Assembly: GCA_964410485.1 (NCBI GenBank)
Contig: CAYPHJ010000049.1
Location: 1 to 32,163, forward strand
Direction: 5' to 3'
Source of the DNA: CAYPHJ01 sp964410485
Lineage (GTDB): Bacteria > Desulfobacterota > Binatia > UBA9968
Length of the DNA: 32,163 bases
Position 1 is the stretch's first letter. Every line of letters starts with the position of its first letter. Both the position numbers and the translations under genes were made by a program. The notes below the pieces were generated by a model. It had not been told where the DNA came from. It was given only the letters and a program-made list of their open reading frames with translations, and searched no databases. This document shows positions 1-8,510 of this stretch, one piece after another.

Positions 1-75
1 TGATCGGTAAATCAATATGCAGCAACGGCACTTGTACCTATTTTGGACAGCAGTGAATCATACTAATAATTTTCC

Positions 76-405
76 TTGTGCGTTCTTATTGTAGCGCAAG
101 CGGCATGCCATCATGAATTACTGCCTTTGCCGTTACAAAAACTCTTTAACGGAGGCTACTTACGAGGAATAGAATCCTCGCGGACATATTCTGATAACGC
201 GATGATTTGCCGAGTGTTCGGCACGCGCCGAAATGTCGGCACCGCTGCCGTGCGCTACCCGCCTGTCGGAATGCATTTTGAGGAGTCCTTCGGCGATGCT
301 CCGGATATAAACTCCGCCACGAAAAATCTGCTTTTTACCGTCGACAACGTGGAAAAAGCAGATCCTTCACTTGGTGGATGGCAGCACGTGGAAATTCATT
401 ATTGA
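76..405 (+). CDS. Doubtful hypothetical ORF, 109 aa
   Basis: An open frame with a TTG start; stop codons lie in frame just upstream at 64-69, so it is not a fragment entering from the left edge. I recognise no family. An internal ATG at 202 would give a shorter product of about 67 residues ending in a Trp/His-containing tail. No convincing ribosome binding site precedes the TTG. It converges with the aldo/keto reductase on the opposite strand, 28 bp away. It could be a real small gene, a gene remnant or chance. It is listed because nothing else occupies the first 430 bases. Confidence 0.2.
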   Translation: MCVLIVAQAACHHELLPLPLQKLFNGGYLRGIESSRTYSDNAMICRVFGTRRNVGTAAVRYPPVGMHFEESFGDAPDINSATKNLLFTVDNVEKADPSLGGWQHVEIHY

Positions 406-433
406 GAGACTTATGAGGGGGGCCAGAAGCTGC

Positions 434-1414
434 TCAAATGTTGACGCGATCCAAGTCCTTCGTGCGCGGGCCAGCGGCAGCCCCAGGGGGTAAGATAACG
501 TCCAGTCTGGCTCGATCCTCATTCGTAAGCTTCAGCTCCATTGCTTTTACGTTCTCCTCCAAATGACGGCGACTCTTGTTGCTCGGGATTGGAATGATGT
601 CCTCTCCCTGTGTCATGAGCCAAGCCAATGCTAGCTGCGCAGGTGTGACAGATTTTTCCCTGGCAAATTCCTCCAGCTGTGCCAGCAGCTCGAGGTTGTG
701 CTCGATATTGCCAGGCGTAAAGCGGGGGTGATCGCGCCGACTGTCGTTACCGGGAATCTCCTTTGCGTCGTGAAACACGCCCGCGAGAAAGCCGCGCCCC
801 AATGGCGAGTAAGCCATGAAACCCATGCCGAATTCGCGGCACGCCTGAATATTTCCCGCCTCCGGATCGCGTGACCAGAGTGAATACTCCATCTGTAATG
901 AGACGATCGGATGCACCTTTTGGGCGCGCCGAATGGACGTGGGGCTCGCCTCCGATAAGCCGATGTAACGAACCTTGCCCTGTTCGACGAGCCGCGCCAT
1001 CCCGCCGACCGATTCTTCGACCGGAATTTTGGGGTCTATCCGCGACATGCAAAAGATATCGAGGACATCGACACCAAGTCGTTTGAGACTCTCTTCACAG
1101 GTCTTGATCAGATACTGAGGCGTACTGCCGCCGCGGTCGCCCGTAGCATCGGGTATGCGGGGGCTACCGGATTTCGAATGGATGATGATTCGTTCCCGCC
1201 TTCCTTTAAGCCCCTTAGCGATCAGCTCCTGGTTGTGACCGTTGCCGTAGCTGGCCGAAGTGTCGAGAAAATTGATGCCGAGATCAAAGGCCCGGTGCAA
1301 TGTGGCAATAGATTCAGCGTCATCGGACGGACCATACACTCCGGACATGCTCATGCACCCCAATCCCATGGGTGAAACTTTCAATTCAGTCGGGCCAAAT
1401 TTTCGATACTCCAT
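434..1414 (-). CDS. Aldo/keto reductase, catalytic His replaced
   Basis: A full-length (326 aa) aldo/keto reductase of the YajO/AKR13-like TIM-barrel type, a family that reduces carbonyls with NADPH in the cytosol. The N-terminal GLGCMSMSGVYG stretch, the DTSASYGNGHNQE motif (Asp51, Tyr56), the lysine in HSKSG (Lys81) and the C-terminal IPIPSNKSRRHLEEN cofactor stretch are all visible. The fourth tetrad residue, normally the His of a QHRVDP-type motif, reads CMSRIDP here, with Ser at 124. The enzyme may therefore be impaired or altered in chemistry. The start is supported by GAGGA a few bases upstream of the ATG at 1414. The upstream neighbour is a decayed cupin, so the gene looks monocistronic. 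Confidence 0.9.
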   Translation of the reverse strand: MEYRKFGPTELKVSPMGLGCMSMSGVYGPSDDAESIATLHRAFDLGINFLDTSASYGNGHNQELIAKGLKGRRERIIIHSKSGSPRIPDATGDRGGSTPQYLIKTCEESLKRLGVDVLDIFCMSRIDPKIPVEESVGGMARLVEQGKVRYIGLSEASPTSIRRAQKVHPIVSLQMEYSLWSRDPEAGNIQACREFGMGFMAYSPLGRGFLAGVFHDAKEIPGNDSRRDHPRFTPGNIEHNLELLAQLEEFAREKSVTPAQLALAWLMTQGEDIIPIPSNKSRRHLEENVKAMELKLTNEDRARLDVILPPGAAAGPRTKDLDRVNI

Positions 1415-1453
1415 CTTAGATCCTCGTGCTCGTCAATTTCGCTCGCCAAAACA

Positions 1454-1477
1454 TCGAACCTAAAATCTCGAACTTCC
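1454..1477 (-). repeat. Degenerate GGTTCGA/GTTCGAG repeat tract
   Basis: On the minus strand this reads GGAAGTTCGAGATTTTAGGTTCGA, built from GTTCGA-like units. It resembles the tracts at 2434-2455, 18627-18695 and 24499-24524. It supplies the stop codon of the cupin remnant. Confidence 0.45.
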
Positions 1478-1597
1478 ATCCTTACATTCCCTCAATGTCC
1501 AAAGGTAGGGGTTCACGACCGCCGACCACGGCCGGCGCTCCCAATGCCCTTTTAGATTGCGCTGCGCCAGCCATTGGTTGAGTTCTTCGAGATCCAT
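1460..1597 (-). pseudogene. Cupin N-terminal remnant (gentisate-dioxygenase-like?)
   Basis: From the ATG at 1597 a 45-residue peptide resembles the first 40 residues of gentisate 1,2-dioxygenase-like cupins: an LEELNQWLAQRN helix followed by a VNPYLWTL segment, comparable to the PHLW motif of those proteins. A longer frame opens at 1702 but shows no family resemblance. The frame ends at a TAG inside a GAACCT/CTCGAACTT repeat tract, and the last residues (SSRF) are encoded by that tract. The double-stranded beta-helix barrel and its metal-binding histidines are absent, so this is probably a 3'-truncated pseudogene. The family assignment is tentative because the match is short. Confidence 0.35.
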
Positions 1598-1840
1598 AAG
1601 CCCTTTCCGAGAGCAGCTGTTGCCAGCCAACTCCCGTTTTTCAAATACAAACGACAGGATGAACTTGTCAAGCAGTAAAAGCGTGCTCTTCAGGTTTTCC
1701 ACCTGGCAAGACTCCGGTAGGCTCAGGCTCGAAGCGAACTCCAGGAAGAATAGAAACGGCTAGATGGCCTATGACGGTGGGGAACCAGACACGAGACGAA
1801 CCAACATTCGTGTCCCGTTGTTTGAGGAACTCAAGGATGA

Positions 1841-2212
1841 CTAATTCTTGAATGTGCGCCTTTTAAACCTGCCTGAGCGGGCAAAAGCGAAAATCTTCGC
1901 TAGGCAAGCGCCCGCAGAAGATGACATTGGCGGAGCGCTACTCGAGAGGTCGGGCAAAGTCTTGTCGATGAGCGTTTGGGCCATATGAAAGGCGCAGTTG
2001 TCGGCTTCGATTTTGCTCCGAAAGGCAAGCTCCTGAAAACCGAAGCAGTGGGCAAAGCTGGCGGTCCACACGCGCCTTGGGCCGTTTTCCGTGTCGATCC
2101 AGAAGCAGGCCTGCGGCGTCCAATCTCGCGCTCCCGATTTAAATGACGCCGCGTGGATATCACAACCCTTGTACTCTTTGGTGCGAAAGACTGAACTTAC
2201 CAGTGAATTCAT
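1841..2212 (-). CDS. Hypothetical protein, 123 aa
   Basis: A small soluble protein. Residues 13-95 look like a folded domain: KEYKGCDIHAASFK, then a tryptophan-rich stretch (DWTPQACFWID), VWTASFAHCF and a helix FRSKIEADNCAFHMAQTLID. The layout (short strand, long strand with W/D, helix with a Cys/Phe, terminal IDK) recalls small conserved hypotheticals with a YKGYEI-type start (HlyU or DUF6566-like), but I cannot assign a family. The C-terminal 25 residues are low-complexity Ser/Ala/Arg and may be a decayed tail. No good Shine-Dalgarno sequence precedes the ATG, so the start is uncertain. Confidence 0.5.
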   Translation of the reverse strand: MNSLVSSVFRTKEYKGCDIHAASFKSGARDWTPQACFWIDTENGPRRVWTASFAHCFGFQELAFRSKIEADNCAFHMAQTLIDKTLPDLSSSAPPMSSSAGACLAKIFAFARSGRFKRRTFKN

Positions 2213-2433
2213 ACGTACGTGTTTGTGAAGATCCGATGCCGCCGGGGCGAGCTCTCTTGCGTGCTCTTAACCGCCGCCTTGCAGCATCGGCTGTAAATGC
2301 CAGACCGGCTGCGAAAAAGCCGCAAGAGGCGTACCAGGAGCTTTTGGGAACGCAATGGAAAGAATGACCGCAACTTTGCCGCCGAGAACTGACACTGCGT
2401 TCAATGTTCCGCTTTGATGCCTGCGGCTAGCAC

Positions 2434-2455
2434 AACCTTGAACCTTGAACTCGAA
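2434..2455 (-). repeat. TTCAAGGTTCAAGG tract at the EEP stop codon
   Basis: On the minus strand: TTCGAG, then TTCAAGG twice, then TT. It begins on the base immediately after the TAA of the EEP hydrolase gene. It is the cleanest member of the TTCAAGG tract family in the window. Confidence 0.7.
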
Positions 2456-3169
2456 TTACCGCAATGGCAAAGGCAATTTCGAGAGATCGAAGCGCGCCCA
2501 AATGGGCAGGTGATCGGAAGCAAGCCGCGACAGGCCCTTGCGCGGCACGTGGAGCTCTAACAATCCCGCGGGAGGCGAAGCCCAAATACGATCCAAACAA
2601 AATACCGGATAATTGGCTGGAAACGTACGCGGCGCCTTTGTCTTGCCAAAGCGCGCATCAAGTGTGCGCAGCACGAACGACAACGGCCGCCATTCGTTAA
2701 TGTCGCCAATCAGAAAAGTGAAGTCTGCGGAGTCATCCGTGAGAATTTTTAAAAGCGCGTGAACCTGGCATTTTCGCTCGCGGATACCCAGCCCGAAATG
2801 AGTGACAAGAACCCGAATCGTATGCGCTGGCGAAATGATATCGGCATCGATGATTCCGCGCGGCTGGCGGCGGGGAACGCTAATGTCATGAAATCTGACG
2901 TTGCTGATCTCGTGCCGGGTGAGAAGGGCATTGCCGAATTCCGCGTCGCCGCGGAAAATAGTTGGCCCACCGACCCCATTTAATCCCGTCGCTTGTGCCA
3001 GATATTCGAGTTGGCTCGACCCGTTCAGTCCCACGCGCTTGAAATCGACCTCTTGCAGGCCCACGACATCCGCTTTCAATTCACGAATGACCTGGGCAAC
3101 CCTGTGCGGGTCCCGCCGTCCATCCATTCCGACGCACTGGTGAATGTTGTACGACGCAGCAGTAAACAC
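2456..3169 (-). CDS. Endonuclease/exonuclease/phosphatase family protein
   Basis: A 237-residue EEP-fold metal-dependent phosphoesterase (DNase I/sphingomyelinase-like superfamily). All signature motifs are present: YNIHQC (Asn8), GLQEVD (Glu40), the central RGIIDADI and THFGL strands, GDINEW (metal/catalytic Asp and Asn) and the terminal SDHLPI Asp-His pair. There is no signal peptide, so it is probably cytosolic or inner-face. The ATG lies 7 bp after the stop of the PLD-VTT gene, so the two form one operon. Pairs of this kind are familiar in proteobacteria, which suggests joint action on phospholipid head groups or other phosphodiesters; the true substrate is unknown. The C-terminus runs straight into a repeat tract. 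Confidence 0.85.
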   Translation of the reverse strand: MFTAASYNIHQCVGMDGRRDPHRVAQVIRELKADVVGLQEVDFKRVGLNGSSQLEYLAQATGLNGVGGPTIFRGDAEFGNALLTRHEISNVRFHDISVPRRQPRGIIDADIISPAHTIRVLVTHFGLGIRERKCQVHALLKILTDDSADFTFLIGDINEWRPLSFVLRTLDARFGKTKAPRTFPANYPVFCLDRIWASPPAGLLELHVPRKGLSRLASDHLPIWARFDLSKLPLPLR

Positions 3170-3176
3170 GGTTTAT

Positions 3177-5339
3177 CTATCGCAAGCTACTCACGTTGTG
3201 CTGGAGGGTTTCGCGCCAGCGCTTTGGCGAGCACCACCGGCCGAAAGCCAGTGCTACTATAGCAAAGAAGATCGCCAGCGTAAAAAGAAGCGATGCGGTT
3301 TGAATGCTAGGATCACGCAGCAGCGCCTCGATCCGATTTTCAAGCAGAACGATGGCAAGAATTCCCGGAGTCATTCCCACCAATGTGCCCAATAAAAAAT
3401 CGCGCAACCGGATCTGCGCGGCGCCGGCAGCCATATTGACCACCGCGAAAGGCGCCACGGGAACAACTCGGGCAAAAAGCATCGAAACAAAGCCATGCCG
3501 AGAGATCTGGTGTTGGACGTATCCCAGCCGGGAACCGGCAATGCGGCGCACCAAATCGTGTCCGGCAATGCGGCCCAACGCGTAAGTCACCAACGCGCTT
3601 ACCAATGCGCCGAACACCGAGTAAAAAAAGCCAAGCGCAGGACCAAAAGTCGCCCCTGTCACAACGATGAGCAAGGTAACCGGCACCAAGACCAGCGCGC
3701 CCAGAGTGTAGCCTGCGATGACCCAAAGCGGCGCAAATGGACGATTGTCGATAGCCGCGGCCCAACCGCCCAGATCGCTCGGATCGAACAAGTTGACAAG
3801 CGGTGTAGAGCGCCAGATCAGCGCAAGGGCGGCGAGGCAAGCGAAAAGAACCGCCAAGCGAAGAAACCCGGGCAAGGCGCGCCGCCGCGTTCCTCCCGGC
3901 ACCAACTCCTCAATGAGAAGTTCGGGCCGGACCGGACGTTCAGGGTCCACAACCCTGGATTCCGGAATCATGTCATCGAGCCATTTTGGCGCAGTCCCGT
4001 CCAACACTTGAAGCGTCCGGCCCGTGCCGCGCAATTTTTCAATGGCTCGGCTCAACGAGGTCTCCGCCGCATGCTGTTGCGCGACGCGTTCTGGAGTGAC
4101 TCCCAGATGCTCGGCGAGAAGCCGATTGCGCTGATGAGCAATGGCCTTTCGCGTCGCTCCATCGCGCGCTTCTATGGTCAAGTCACATTCCGTATCCAAA
4201 CCCATAGAGCGATTCGTGAGATTTGCTGAACCGATACGCATCAAACGATCGTCGGCGAAACAAACTTTGGCGTGGATCCGGACATCTTTGCCGTTGCCGG
4301 GGACAAACGGGTAGTAGACATGAAAACGGCCAAAGCGATCCTCGGCGCGCAGTCTTTGTAACAGCCGCGAGCGCAAAGCCACAGCCGTGATCTGCTCCAC
4401 CCATTCGGAGGTCTCTCGCGGCAGGACCATGACAATCTCGGGCCCGTCTTCATCTCGGAGCCGAGCGGCAATGGCGTTGCCGATAACCGCCGAGGTCAAG
4501 TACTGGTTCTCAAAATAGATAAGATGCCGCGCCGCACGAATGCTGTCTAAATAAAGCGCCTCCACTTCTTTGACGTTCGGTCGTCCCTCCCACTCGGGTT
4601 CGGTACGGGAAATCGCAACCGAGACATCATTGAAGTCCGGCCTTACCTCCGGTGGCCATGGATCATTAACCCGTCCTGGTGGCGTCCGTGGTGCTTTTCC
4701 AGTGGCTCGCCGCCAGCGCTCCCTTACTATCTGGCCAAGCGCCGCAGCAGCATCGCCATCCACCATCAGCTGCACGTCATGATAAGGCCCGTAAGGGCGT
4801 CCGCTGGAGCTGACGCGCCGGGTATCGTCCGGCCGGTGCTCCTGTGTGTCCCAGCGTTTTTCAGCGATGTCCAGCCCACCGACAAAGGCAAGTGAATCGT
4901 CGATGACGACGATTTTCTGATGATGCGAACCGCCTAAAGGATGGCTCCCATCGAGGCGGAAATGGATCCTCCTGTGACTACGCCACGGATGACCATAAAG
5001 AGGAACGATTTCGCGATCTGCAGCAAAGATCATCGCATAATCCCACACAAGCGCGTATACACGCAGCTTGCGGTTGCGGTAGACGAGCCCGTGCAAAAAA
5101 TCTCCAAACGAGGGGCACTTCGGATCGGCGGGATTGAGCCGCACGCGGCTATCCAGCTGCCAACCAGAGATAAAGACGAACCGCTGCGCGTGCTCGAGCG
5201 CCTTAATAAGAACTGAAAAGTAAGCCGCGCCGTCTATGAGAACTGCCGCCCGGTTTGCCCAAGCAATCGCGCAACAGTTTCTCCCCTCCGCACAGAGGCG
5301 CGAACTTTCGAGTTGTGCGAGTTGGTGTTCAGCTTTCAA
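3177..5339 (-). CDS. Phospholipase D-like / VTT (TVP38/DedA) fusion membrane protein
   Basis: A 720-residue two-part protein. Residues 1-400 are a PLD superfamily hydrolase with two complete HKD motifs: His140/Lys142/Asp147 (HHQKIVVIDD) and His356/Lys358/Asp363 (IHAKVCFADD), each followed by the usual G-G/S-N signature (FVGGLD, IGSANLTNRSMG). Residues 495-715 are hydrophobic and form a VTT/SNARE-associated domain, with the FGPALGFFYSVFGALVSA and FARVVPVAPF patterns typical of TVP38/TMEM64 proteins. The family combines phosphatidyl-transfer or hydrolysis chemistry with a membrane protein related to lipid scramblases. It is therefore likely to cleave or remodel phospholipids at the inner membrane. 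It is first in an operon with the EEP hydrolase, with a 7-bp gap. Confidence 0.92.
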   Translation of the reverse strand: MKAEHQLAQLESSRLCAEGRNCCAIAWANRAAVLIDGAAYFSVLIKALEHAQRFVFISGWQLDSRVRLNPADPKCPSFGDFLHGLVYRNRKLRVYALVWDYAMIFAADREIVPLYGHPWRSHRRIHFRLDGSHPLGGSHHQKIVVIDDSLAFVGGLDIAEKRWDTQEHRPDDTRRVSSSGRPYGPYHDVQLMVDGDAAAALGQIVRERWRRATGKAPRTPPGRVNDPWPPEVRPDFNDVSVAISRTEPEWEGRPNVKEVEALYLDSIRAARHLIYFENQYLTSAVIGNAIAARLRDEDGPEIVMVLPRETSEWVEQITAVALRSRLLQRLRAEDRFGRFHVYYPFVPGNGKDVRIHAKVCFADDRLMRIGSANLTNRSMGLDTECDLTIEARDGATRKAIAHQRNRLLAEHLGVTPERVAQQHAAETSLSRAIEKLRGTGRTLQVLDGTAPKWLDDMIPESRVVDPERPVRPELLIEELVPGGTRRRALPGFLRLAVLFACLAALALIWRSTPLVNLFDPSDLGGWAAAIDNRPFAPLWVIAGYTLGALVLVPVTLLIVVTGATFGPALGFFYSVFGALVSALVTYALGRIAGHDLVRRIAGSRLGYVQHQISRHGFVSMLFARVVPVAPFAVVNMAAGAAQIRLRDFLLGTLVGMTPGILAIVLLENRIEALLRDPSIQTASLLFTLAIFFAIVALAFGRWCSPKRWRETLQHNVSSLR

Positions 5340-5468
5340 TGGAACTTATAGCGGCAAACCGAGGAACCTAAAGACTTAACGGACACATGTCACTACCTGC
5401 AAAGAGTCGTTGTATATTGCGGCGCAGGTCTGGTTATCGGGCACAGAGCAATTTTACCACCCGTCTTC

Positions 5469-5495
5469 AAAAAAAAACCGGCCAAAAGGGGCCGG
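5469..5495 (-). terminator. Rho-independent terminator
   Basis: On the minus strand a CCGGCC/GGCCGG stem (5490-5495 with 5478-5483) with a 6-base loop is followed by nine T (5469-5477). It lies about 70 bp after the SRPBCC gene stop and would end the dehydrogenase-SRPBCC operon. Confidence 0.85.
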
Positions 5496-5565
5496 AGTCT
5501 CCTCAGGTGCGCACCTCGACTTCGGAGAATCCTCCTATGGCGCCAAAGATGCGGAAGTTCCCGGC

Positions 5566-6366
5566 TCAGGCTGTCTGATGCGCTCGCGGCGGCTCGCCTG
5601 GCTTTTTGTCATCGCCACGCATACTCTCCATGCGCGTCGGCGATGGCCCGACAGGTTGTCCGGCAATCGTCGGCTTCTCGCCGGCCTCTGCCATGGTTTT
5701 GAATGCGCGCAGGTCCTGCCTGATTTGATGTTCAGTCAGGCGACCGATCAACTTCGCCACCGCCTCGCCGGCAGGGCCAAGGGGGGGCCTGTAACTCATG
5801 ACGATTTTCACTTCCGTCAAGTTTCGCGCCGGGAGATGGCGGAATAAAACAGATCCGGAATGATCGACCCTAGACTCCGCCAGCGAGCGCCAGGAGATTT
5901 TTTTATTCGGCTCGTCTTCGACGATGATCGCATCCCATTCAAGTCGGAGAGGTCCGGACATCCTCGCCACCCAGTGCGACTGGCGCTCATTCACAGGGGT
6001 CACCGATTCGAGGTGAGACATGAAACGCGGAAGATTTTCGAGCCGCCGCCACAACCGGTAAACCTCTTCCGGCGGTTTATTGACTGTGATGGTCTCTTCA
6101 ATTTGCAATCCCTGCGACCCCGGTGAAACACCCAGCGCATTGTAAACGTAACAGAAACCGGTGGCGCCGCGATAAAGTAAGGCACCGCTGCCTGCCAATA
6201 GCATCAAGCTCCGGCGGCGCAACGCCGATAGCAGGAGAACACTGCCGGCAAGGAGCGAAAGGTAACGTTCGGCCGGTGGAACATTCGCCTCCTTGTTTGA
6301 TGAGCGGGGTGAGCGTCGGACATCGTACGGCGCAGGCGTCATGGCTTCAGAACCACTTTTGTACAT
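5566..6366 (-). CDS. Membrane-anchored SRPBCC (polyketide cyclase-like) protein
   Basis: 266 residues. An N-terminal region with two hydrophobic segments (about residues 33-65, LSLLAGSVLLLSAL and SLMLLAGSGALLYRGATG) is followed by an SRPBCC/START-like domain (about 85-225): ITVNKPPEEVYRLWRRLENLPRFMSHLESV, then SHWVARMSGPLRLEWDAIIVEDEPN and VDHSGSVLF. This matches the COG5637-type integral membrane cyclase/dehydrase proteins. The fold binds hydrophobic ligands; the ligand here is unknown. The C-terminal 35 residues are charged and Pro-rich. Its start overlaps the dehydrogenase stop by 28 bp, so the genes are co-translated, an arrangement seen in other soil bacteria. Confidence 0.85.
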   Translation of the reverse strand: MYKSGSEAMTPAPYDVRRSPRSSNKEANVPPAERYLSLLAGSVLLLSALRRRSLMLLAGSGALLYRGATGFCYVYNALGVSPGSQGLQIEETITVNKPPEEVYRLWRRLENLPRFMSHLESVTPVNERQSHWVARMSGPLRLEWDAIIVEDEPNKKISWRSLAESRVDHSGSVLFRHLPARNLTEVKIVMSYRPPLGPAGEAVAKLIGRLTEHQIRQDLRAFKTMAEAGEKPTIAGQPVGPSPTRMESMRGDDKKPGEPPRAHQTA

Positions 6367-7508
6367 GCCTCCTCCTTGTTATTGAACATTTCATACGCAC
6401 GCGGCGCCTCGTCCAGAGCCATCCGGTGAGATATGATCGACGTCGGGTCGATCTGCCCCGCTTCGATCTTGTTGAGCAACGGCCGAAGATACCTTTGAAC
6501 GTGGGTTTGGCCCATCTTGAACGTCAGTCCTTTGGCAAACGCGGCGCCCACAGGAAATTTGTCGACGTAGCCGCCGTACACCCCTGGAATCGAGACCGTT
6601 CCGCCCTTGCGGCAAGCAAAGACCGCCTGACGGAGAGCAGTCGGACGATCTGTCTCCAGCATCAGCTTATGCTTGGCGGCATCGTACCAACCCGACAAGC
6701 CCGCTCCATGCGCCTCCAGGCCGACAGCGTCGATACACGCGTCGGCGCCCCGGCCGCCGGTCATCTCGCGCAATTCCTCGTCGATGTTGACGCTCTCGTA
6801 GTTCAACGCGACAACGCCGCTCTGCGCACGTGCCAGCTCGAGCCGTTCGGGGAATCGGTCAATGGCAGCAACGCGCTCGGCGCCCAGCATGAGCGCGCTC
6901 CTGATCGCAAACTGGCCGACCGGGCCGCAGCCCCACACAGCGACAACATCACCTTGTTTAATGCCGCAGTTCTCTGCCGCCTGGTAACCGGTTGGAAGAA
7001 TATCGCTGAGAAAAAGAACTTTCTCCGCATCTATGTCGGGAGAAATTTTGATCGGCCCCACGTCGGCATAAGGCACCCTAACGTACTGTGCCTGTCCGCC
7101 GGCATACCCGCCCATCATATGGGAGTAGCCAAACAAGCCTGCCGGCGCTTGGCCGTAAAGCCTTTCCGTGATCCACGGATTGGGATTGGAGTTGTCGCAG
7201 AAGGAATACTCCTGGTTGCCGCAGTAAAAACAGCTTCCGCATGCGATCGGAAAAGGCACGACGACGCGATCGCCGCGTTGCAAATTTGTAACCGCCGGCC
7301 CAACCTCCACGACTTTACCCATGAACTCATGGCCGAGGATGTCGCCCGCCCTCATCATCGGAATGTTTCCGTTATACAGGTGAAGATCGGAGCCGCAGAT
7401 GGCGGTCAGTTCAGTTTCAATGATTGCATCCCGGGGGTTGAGAATCTTGGGATCCGGAACGACTTCCACACGCACGTCTCTTTTGCCGTACCAACATACC
7501 GCTTTCAT
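6339..7508 (-). CDS. Zinc-dependent alcohol/formaldehyde dehydrogenase
   Basis: A 389-residue medium-chain dehydrogenase. Catalytic zinc ligands are Cys38 and His60 with Glu61 (GHEF). The structural zinc lobe has four Cys (90, 93, 96, 104). The Rossmann motif GCGPVGQ is near residue 195. The long insertion after the zinc lobe and the MGQTHVQRY...GQIDPTSIISHRM C-terminus match the formaldehyde-dehydrogenase-like subgroup that uses NAD(P) and may not need glutathione. The likely role is oxidation of an aldehyde or alcohol as detoxification. A GGAGG site lies about 10 bases before the ATG. It overlaps and is co-transcribed with the SRPBCC gene, and the terminator at 5469-5495 closes the unit. 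Confidence 0.92.
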   Translation of the reverse strand: MKAVCWYGKRDVRVEVVPDPKILNPRDAIIETELTAICGSDLHLYNGNIPMMRAGDILGHEFMGKVVEVGPAVTNLQRGDRVVVPFPIACGSCFYCGNQEYSFCDNSNPNPWITERLYGQAPAGLFGYSHMMGGYAGGQAQYVRVPYADVGPIKISPDIDAEKVLFLSDILPTGYQAAENCGIKQGDVVAVWGCGPVGQFAIRSALMLGAERVAAIDRFPERLELARAQSGVVALNYESVNIDEELREMTGGRGADACIDAVGLEAHGAGLSGWYDAAKHKLMLETDRPTALRQAVFACRKGGTVSIPGVYGGYVDKFPVGAAFAKGLTFKMGQTHVQRYLRPLLNKIEAGQIDPTSIISHRMALDEAPRAYEMFNNKEEACTKVVLKP

Positions 7509-7748
7509 GCTGCAAGCCTCCGTCTGAGCAGTATCCGCGAGTGAGTGTGTCGAGAAGACGACGCAAGGTGAGGCAATGAGCGTGCCAGCAGGTTATTCCA
7601 GATGGTGTAGCGTCAGGGGTTGAATTATCCCAATTTGGCGACGCACACGGGGGGGAGGTGTCCCAGAACTGCAATAAAGGGATCTCCAAGCGTTTCGCTG
7701 TCGCGACACCGGCGGTGTAGTGCGGTGGGAAGCTTTTAGACAGCTTTT
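7509..7748. other. Intergenic region
   Basis: 240 bp between the dehydrogenase start and the site-2 protease remnant stop, both on the minus strand. It should contain the dehydrogenase promoter. I see only the GGAGG ribosome binding site near 7520 and no clear -35/-10 pair or gene. Confidence 0.4.
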
Positions 7749-8510
7749 CTACCTGCTCAAGGTTCGCTTGATCTCTACAAATCGCAACAGCCCGGTTTCG
7801 GTAACCATGCCCACCATTTGGTTGCCACGCATCACTAAAAGCCGGTCGAGGTTTTTTTGCGACATCCGCTGTAGAGCTTCGCTCAACGGAACGTCTGGCT
7901 GGATGATCATCTCGGAATCGAGCGGCGCCATGATGTCGGCAACCGTTTTCACGCCGTGTTCGGATTCGGGAATATTTTTGATGTGCGCAATCGAGATCAC
8001 CCCCCGCACATGACCATTGGAAGTCACCGGGAAACCGCGGAAACCGTAGCGTAGAAAGTAGTCCGCAATAGCCCGATCGACTGGAAGATCGGCCGGCGCA
8101 GCGACAATGTCGCGAACCATAATATCCTCCGCCCGGGTGCCTTCCAGCGATCTTCGCAGTATCACGTCCTGAAAACTGGCTTCGGCGATACCACGCATGA
8201 ACATACCTATAAAAATGAGCCAAATACCGCCGACCAGAGCACCGGCGAAAATCTGAATTGCGCCAAAGATCATCAATGCGATGGCAAAGCCCTTGCCCCA
8301 ATCGGACGCCAGGCGCGTGGCATCCACCATCGACCCTTTCTTCCACCACCAGAAAGCACGAAAGATCCGACCGCCGTCCAGCGGGAACCCCGGAATGAAT
8401 CCAGCCATAACCACCCCGATCAAAATGCGCACAGCAAGACGCTCGCCGCGCCAGCAAGGATTCCGGTTGGGAACTCGACCAAGTCTGCAGTCCCCCGGTC
8501 TTCGGTCCAC
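7749..8510 (-). pseudogene. Truncated site-2 protease (M50) with two CBS domains
   Basis: The frame carries the second half of an M50/S2P intramembrane protease of the Rv2869c/SpoIVFB-CBS type. It has the membrane segment with the FPLDGGRIFRAF motif (the Asp is the third zinc ligand), another transmembrane pair (FAIALMIFGAIQIFAGALVGGIW) and two CBS domains (AEDIMVRDIV...; VADIMAPLDS...LDRLLVMRGN). The N-terminal half with the HExxH zinc site is absent. Upstream of about 8460 the frame runs into a GACCGTAGAC repeat tract and then the htrA stop. About 120-150 residues are missing, so it cannot be proteolytic; it could still make a membrane-bound CBS protein if translated. A deletion at the tract or a mis-join in assembly would explain it. 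Confidence 0.75.

Noticed and set aside
3495..4229. Plus-strand open frame of 244 codons
   Set aside because: Antisense to the PLD-VTT gene, whose domains are unmistakable.
6123..7544. Long plus-strand open frame (473 codons)
   Set aside because: It lies opposite the dehydrogenase and SRPBCC genes, has no family features, and is rich in Arg/His as expected for an antisense shadow of GC-rich coding DNA.
7417..8457. Minus-strand frame of 346 codons
   Set aside because: It overlaps the S2P/CBS remnant in another frame; only the other frame shows conserved motifs.
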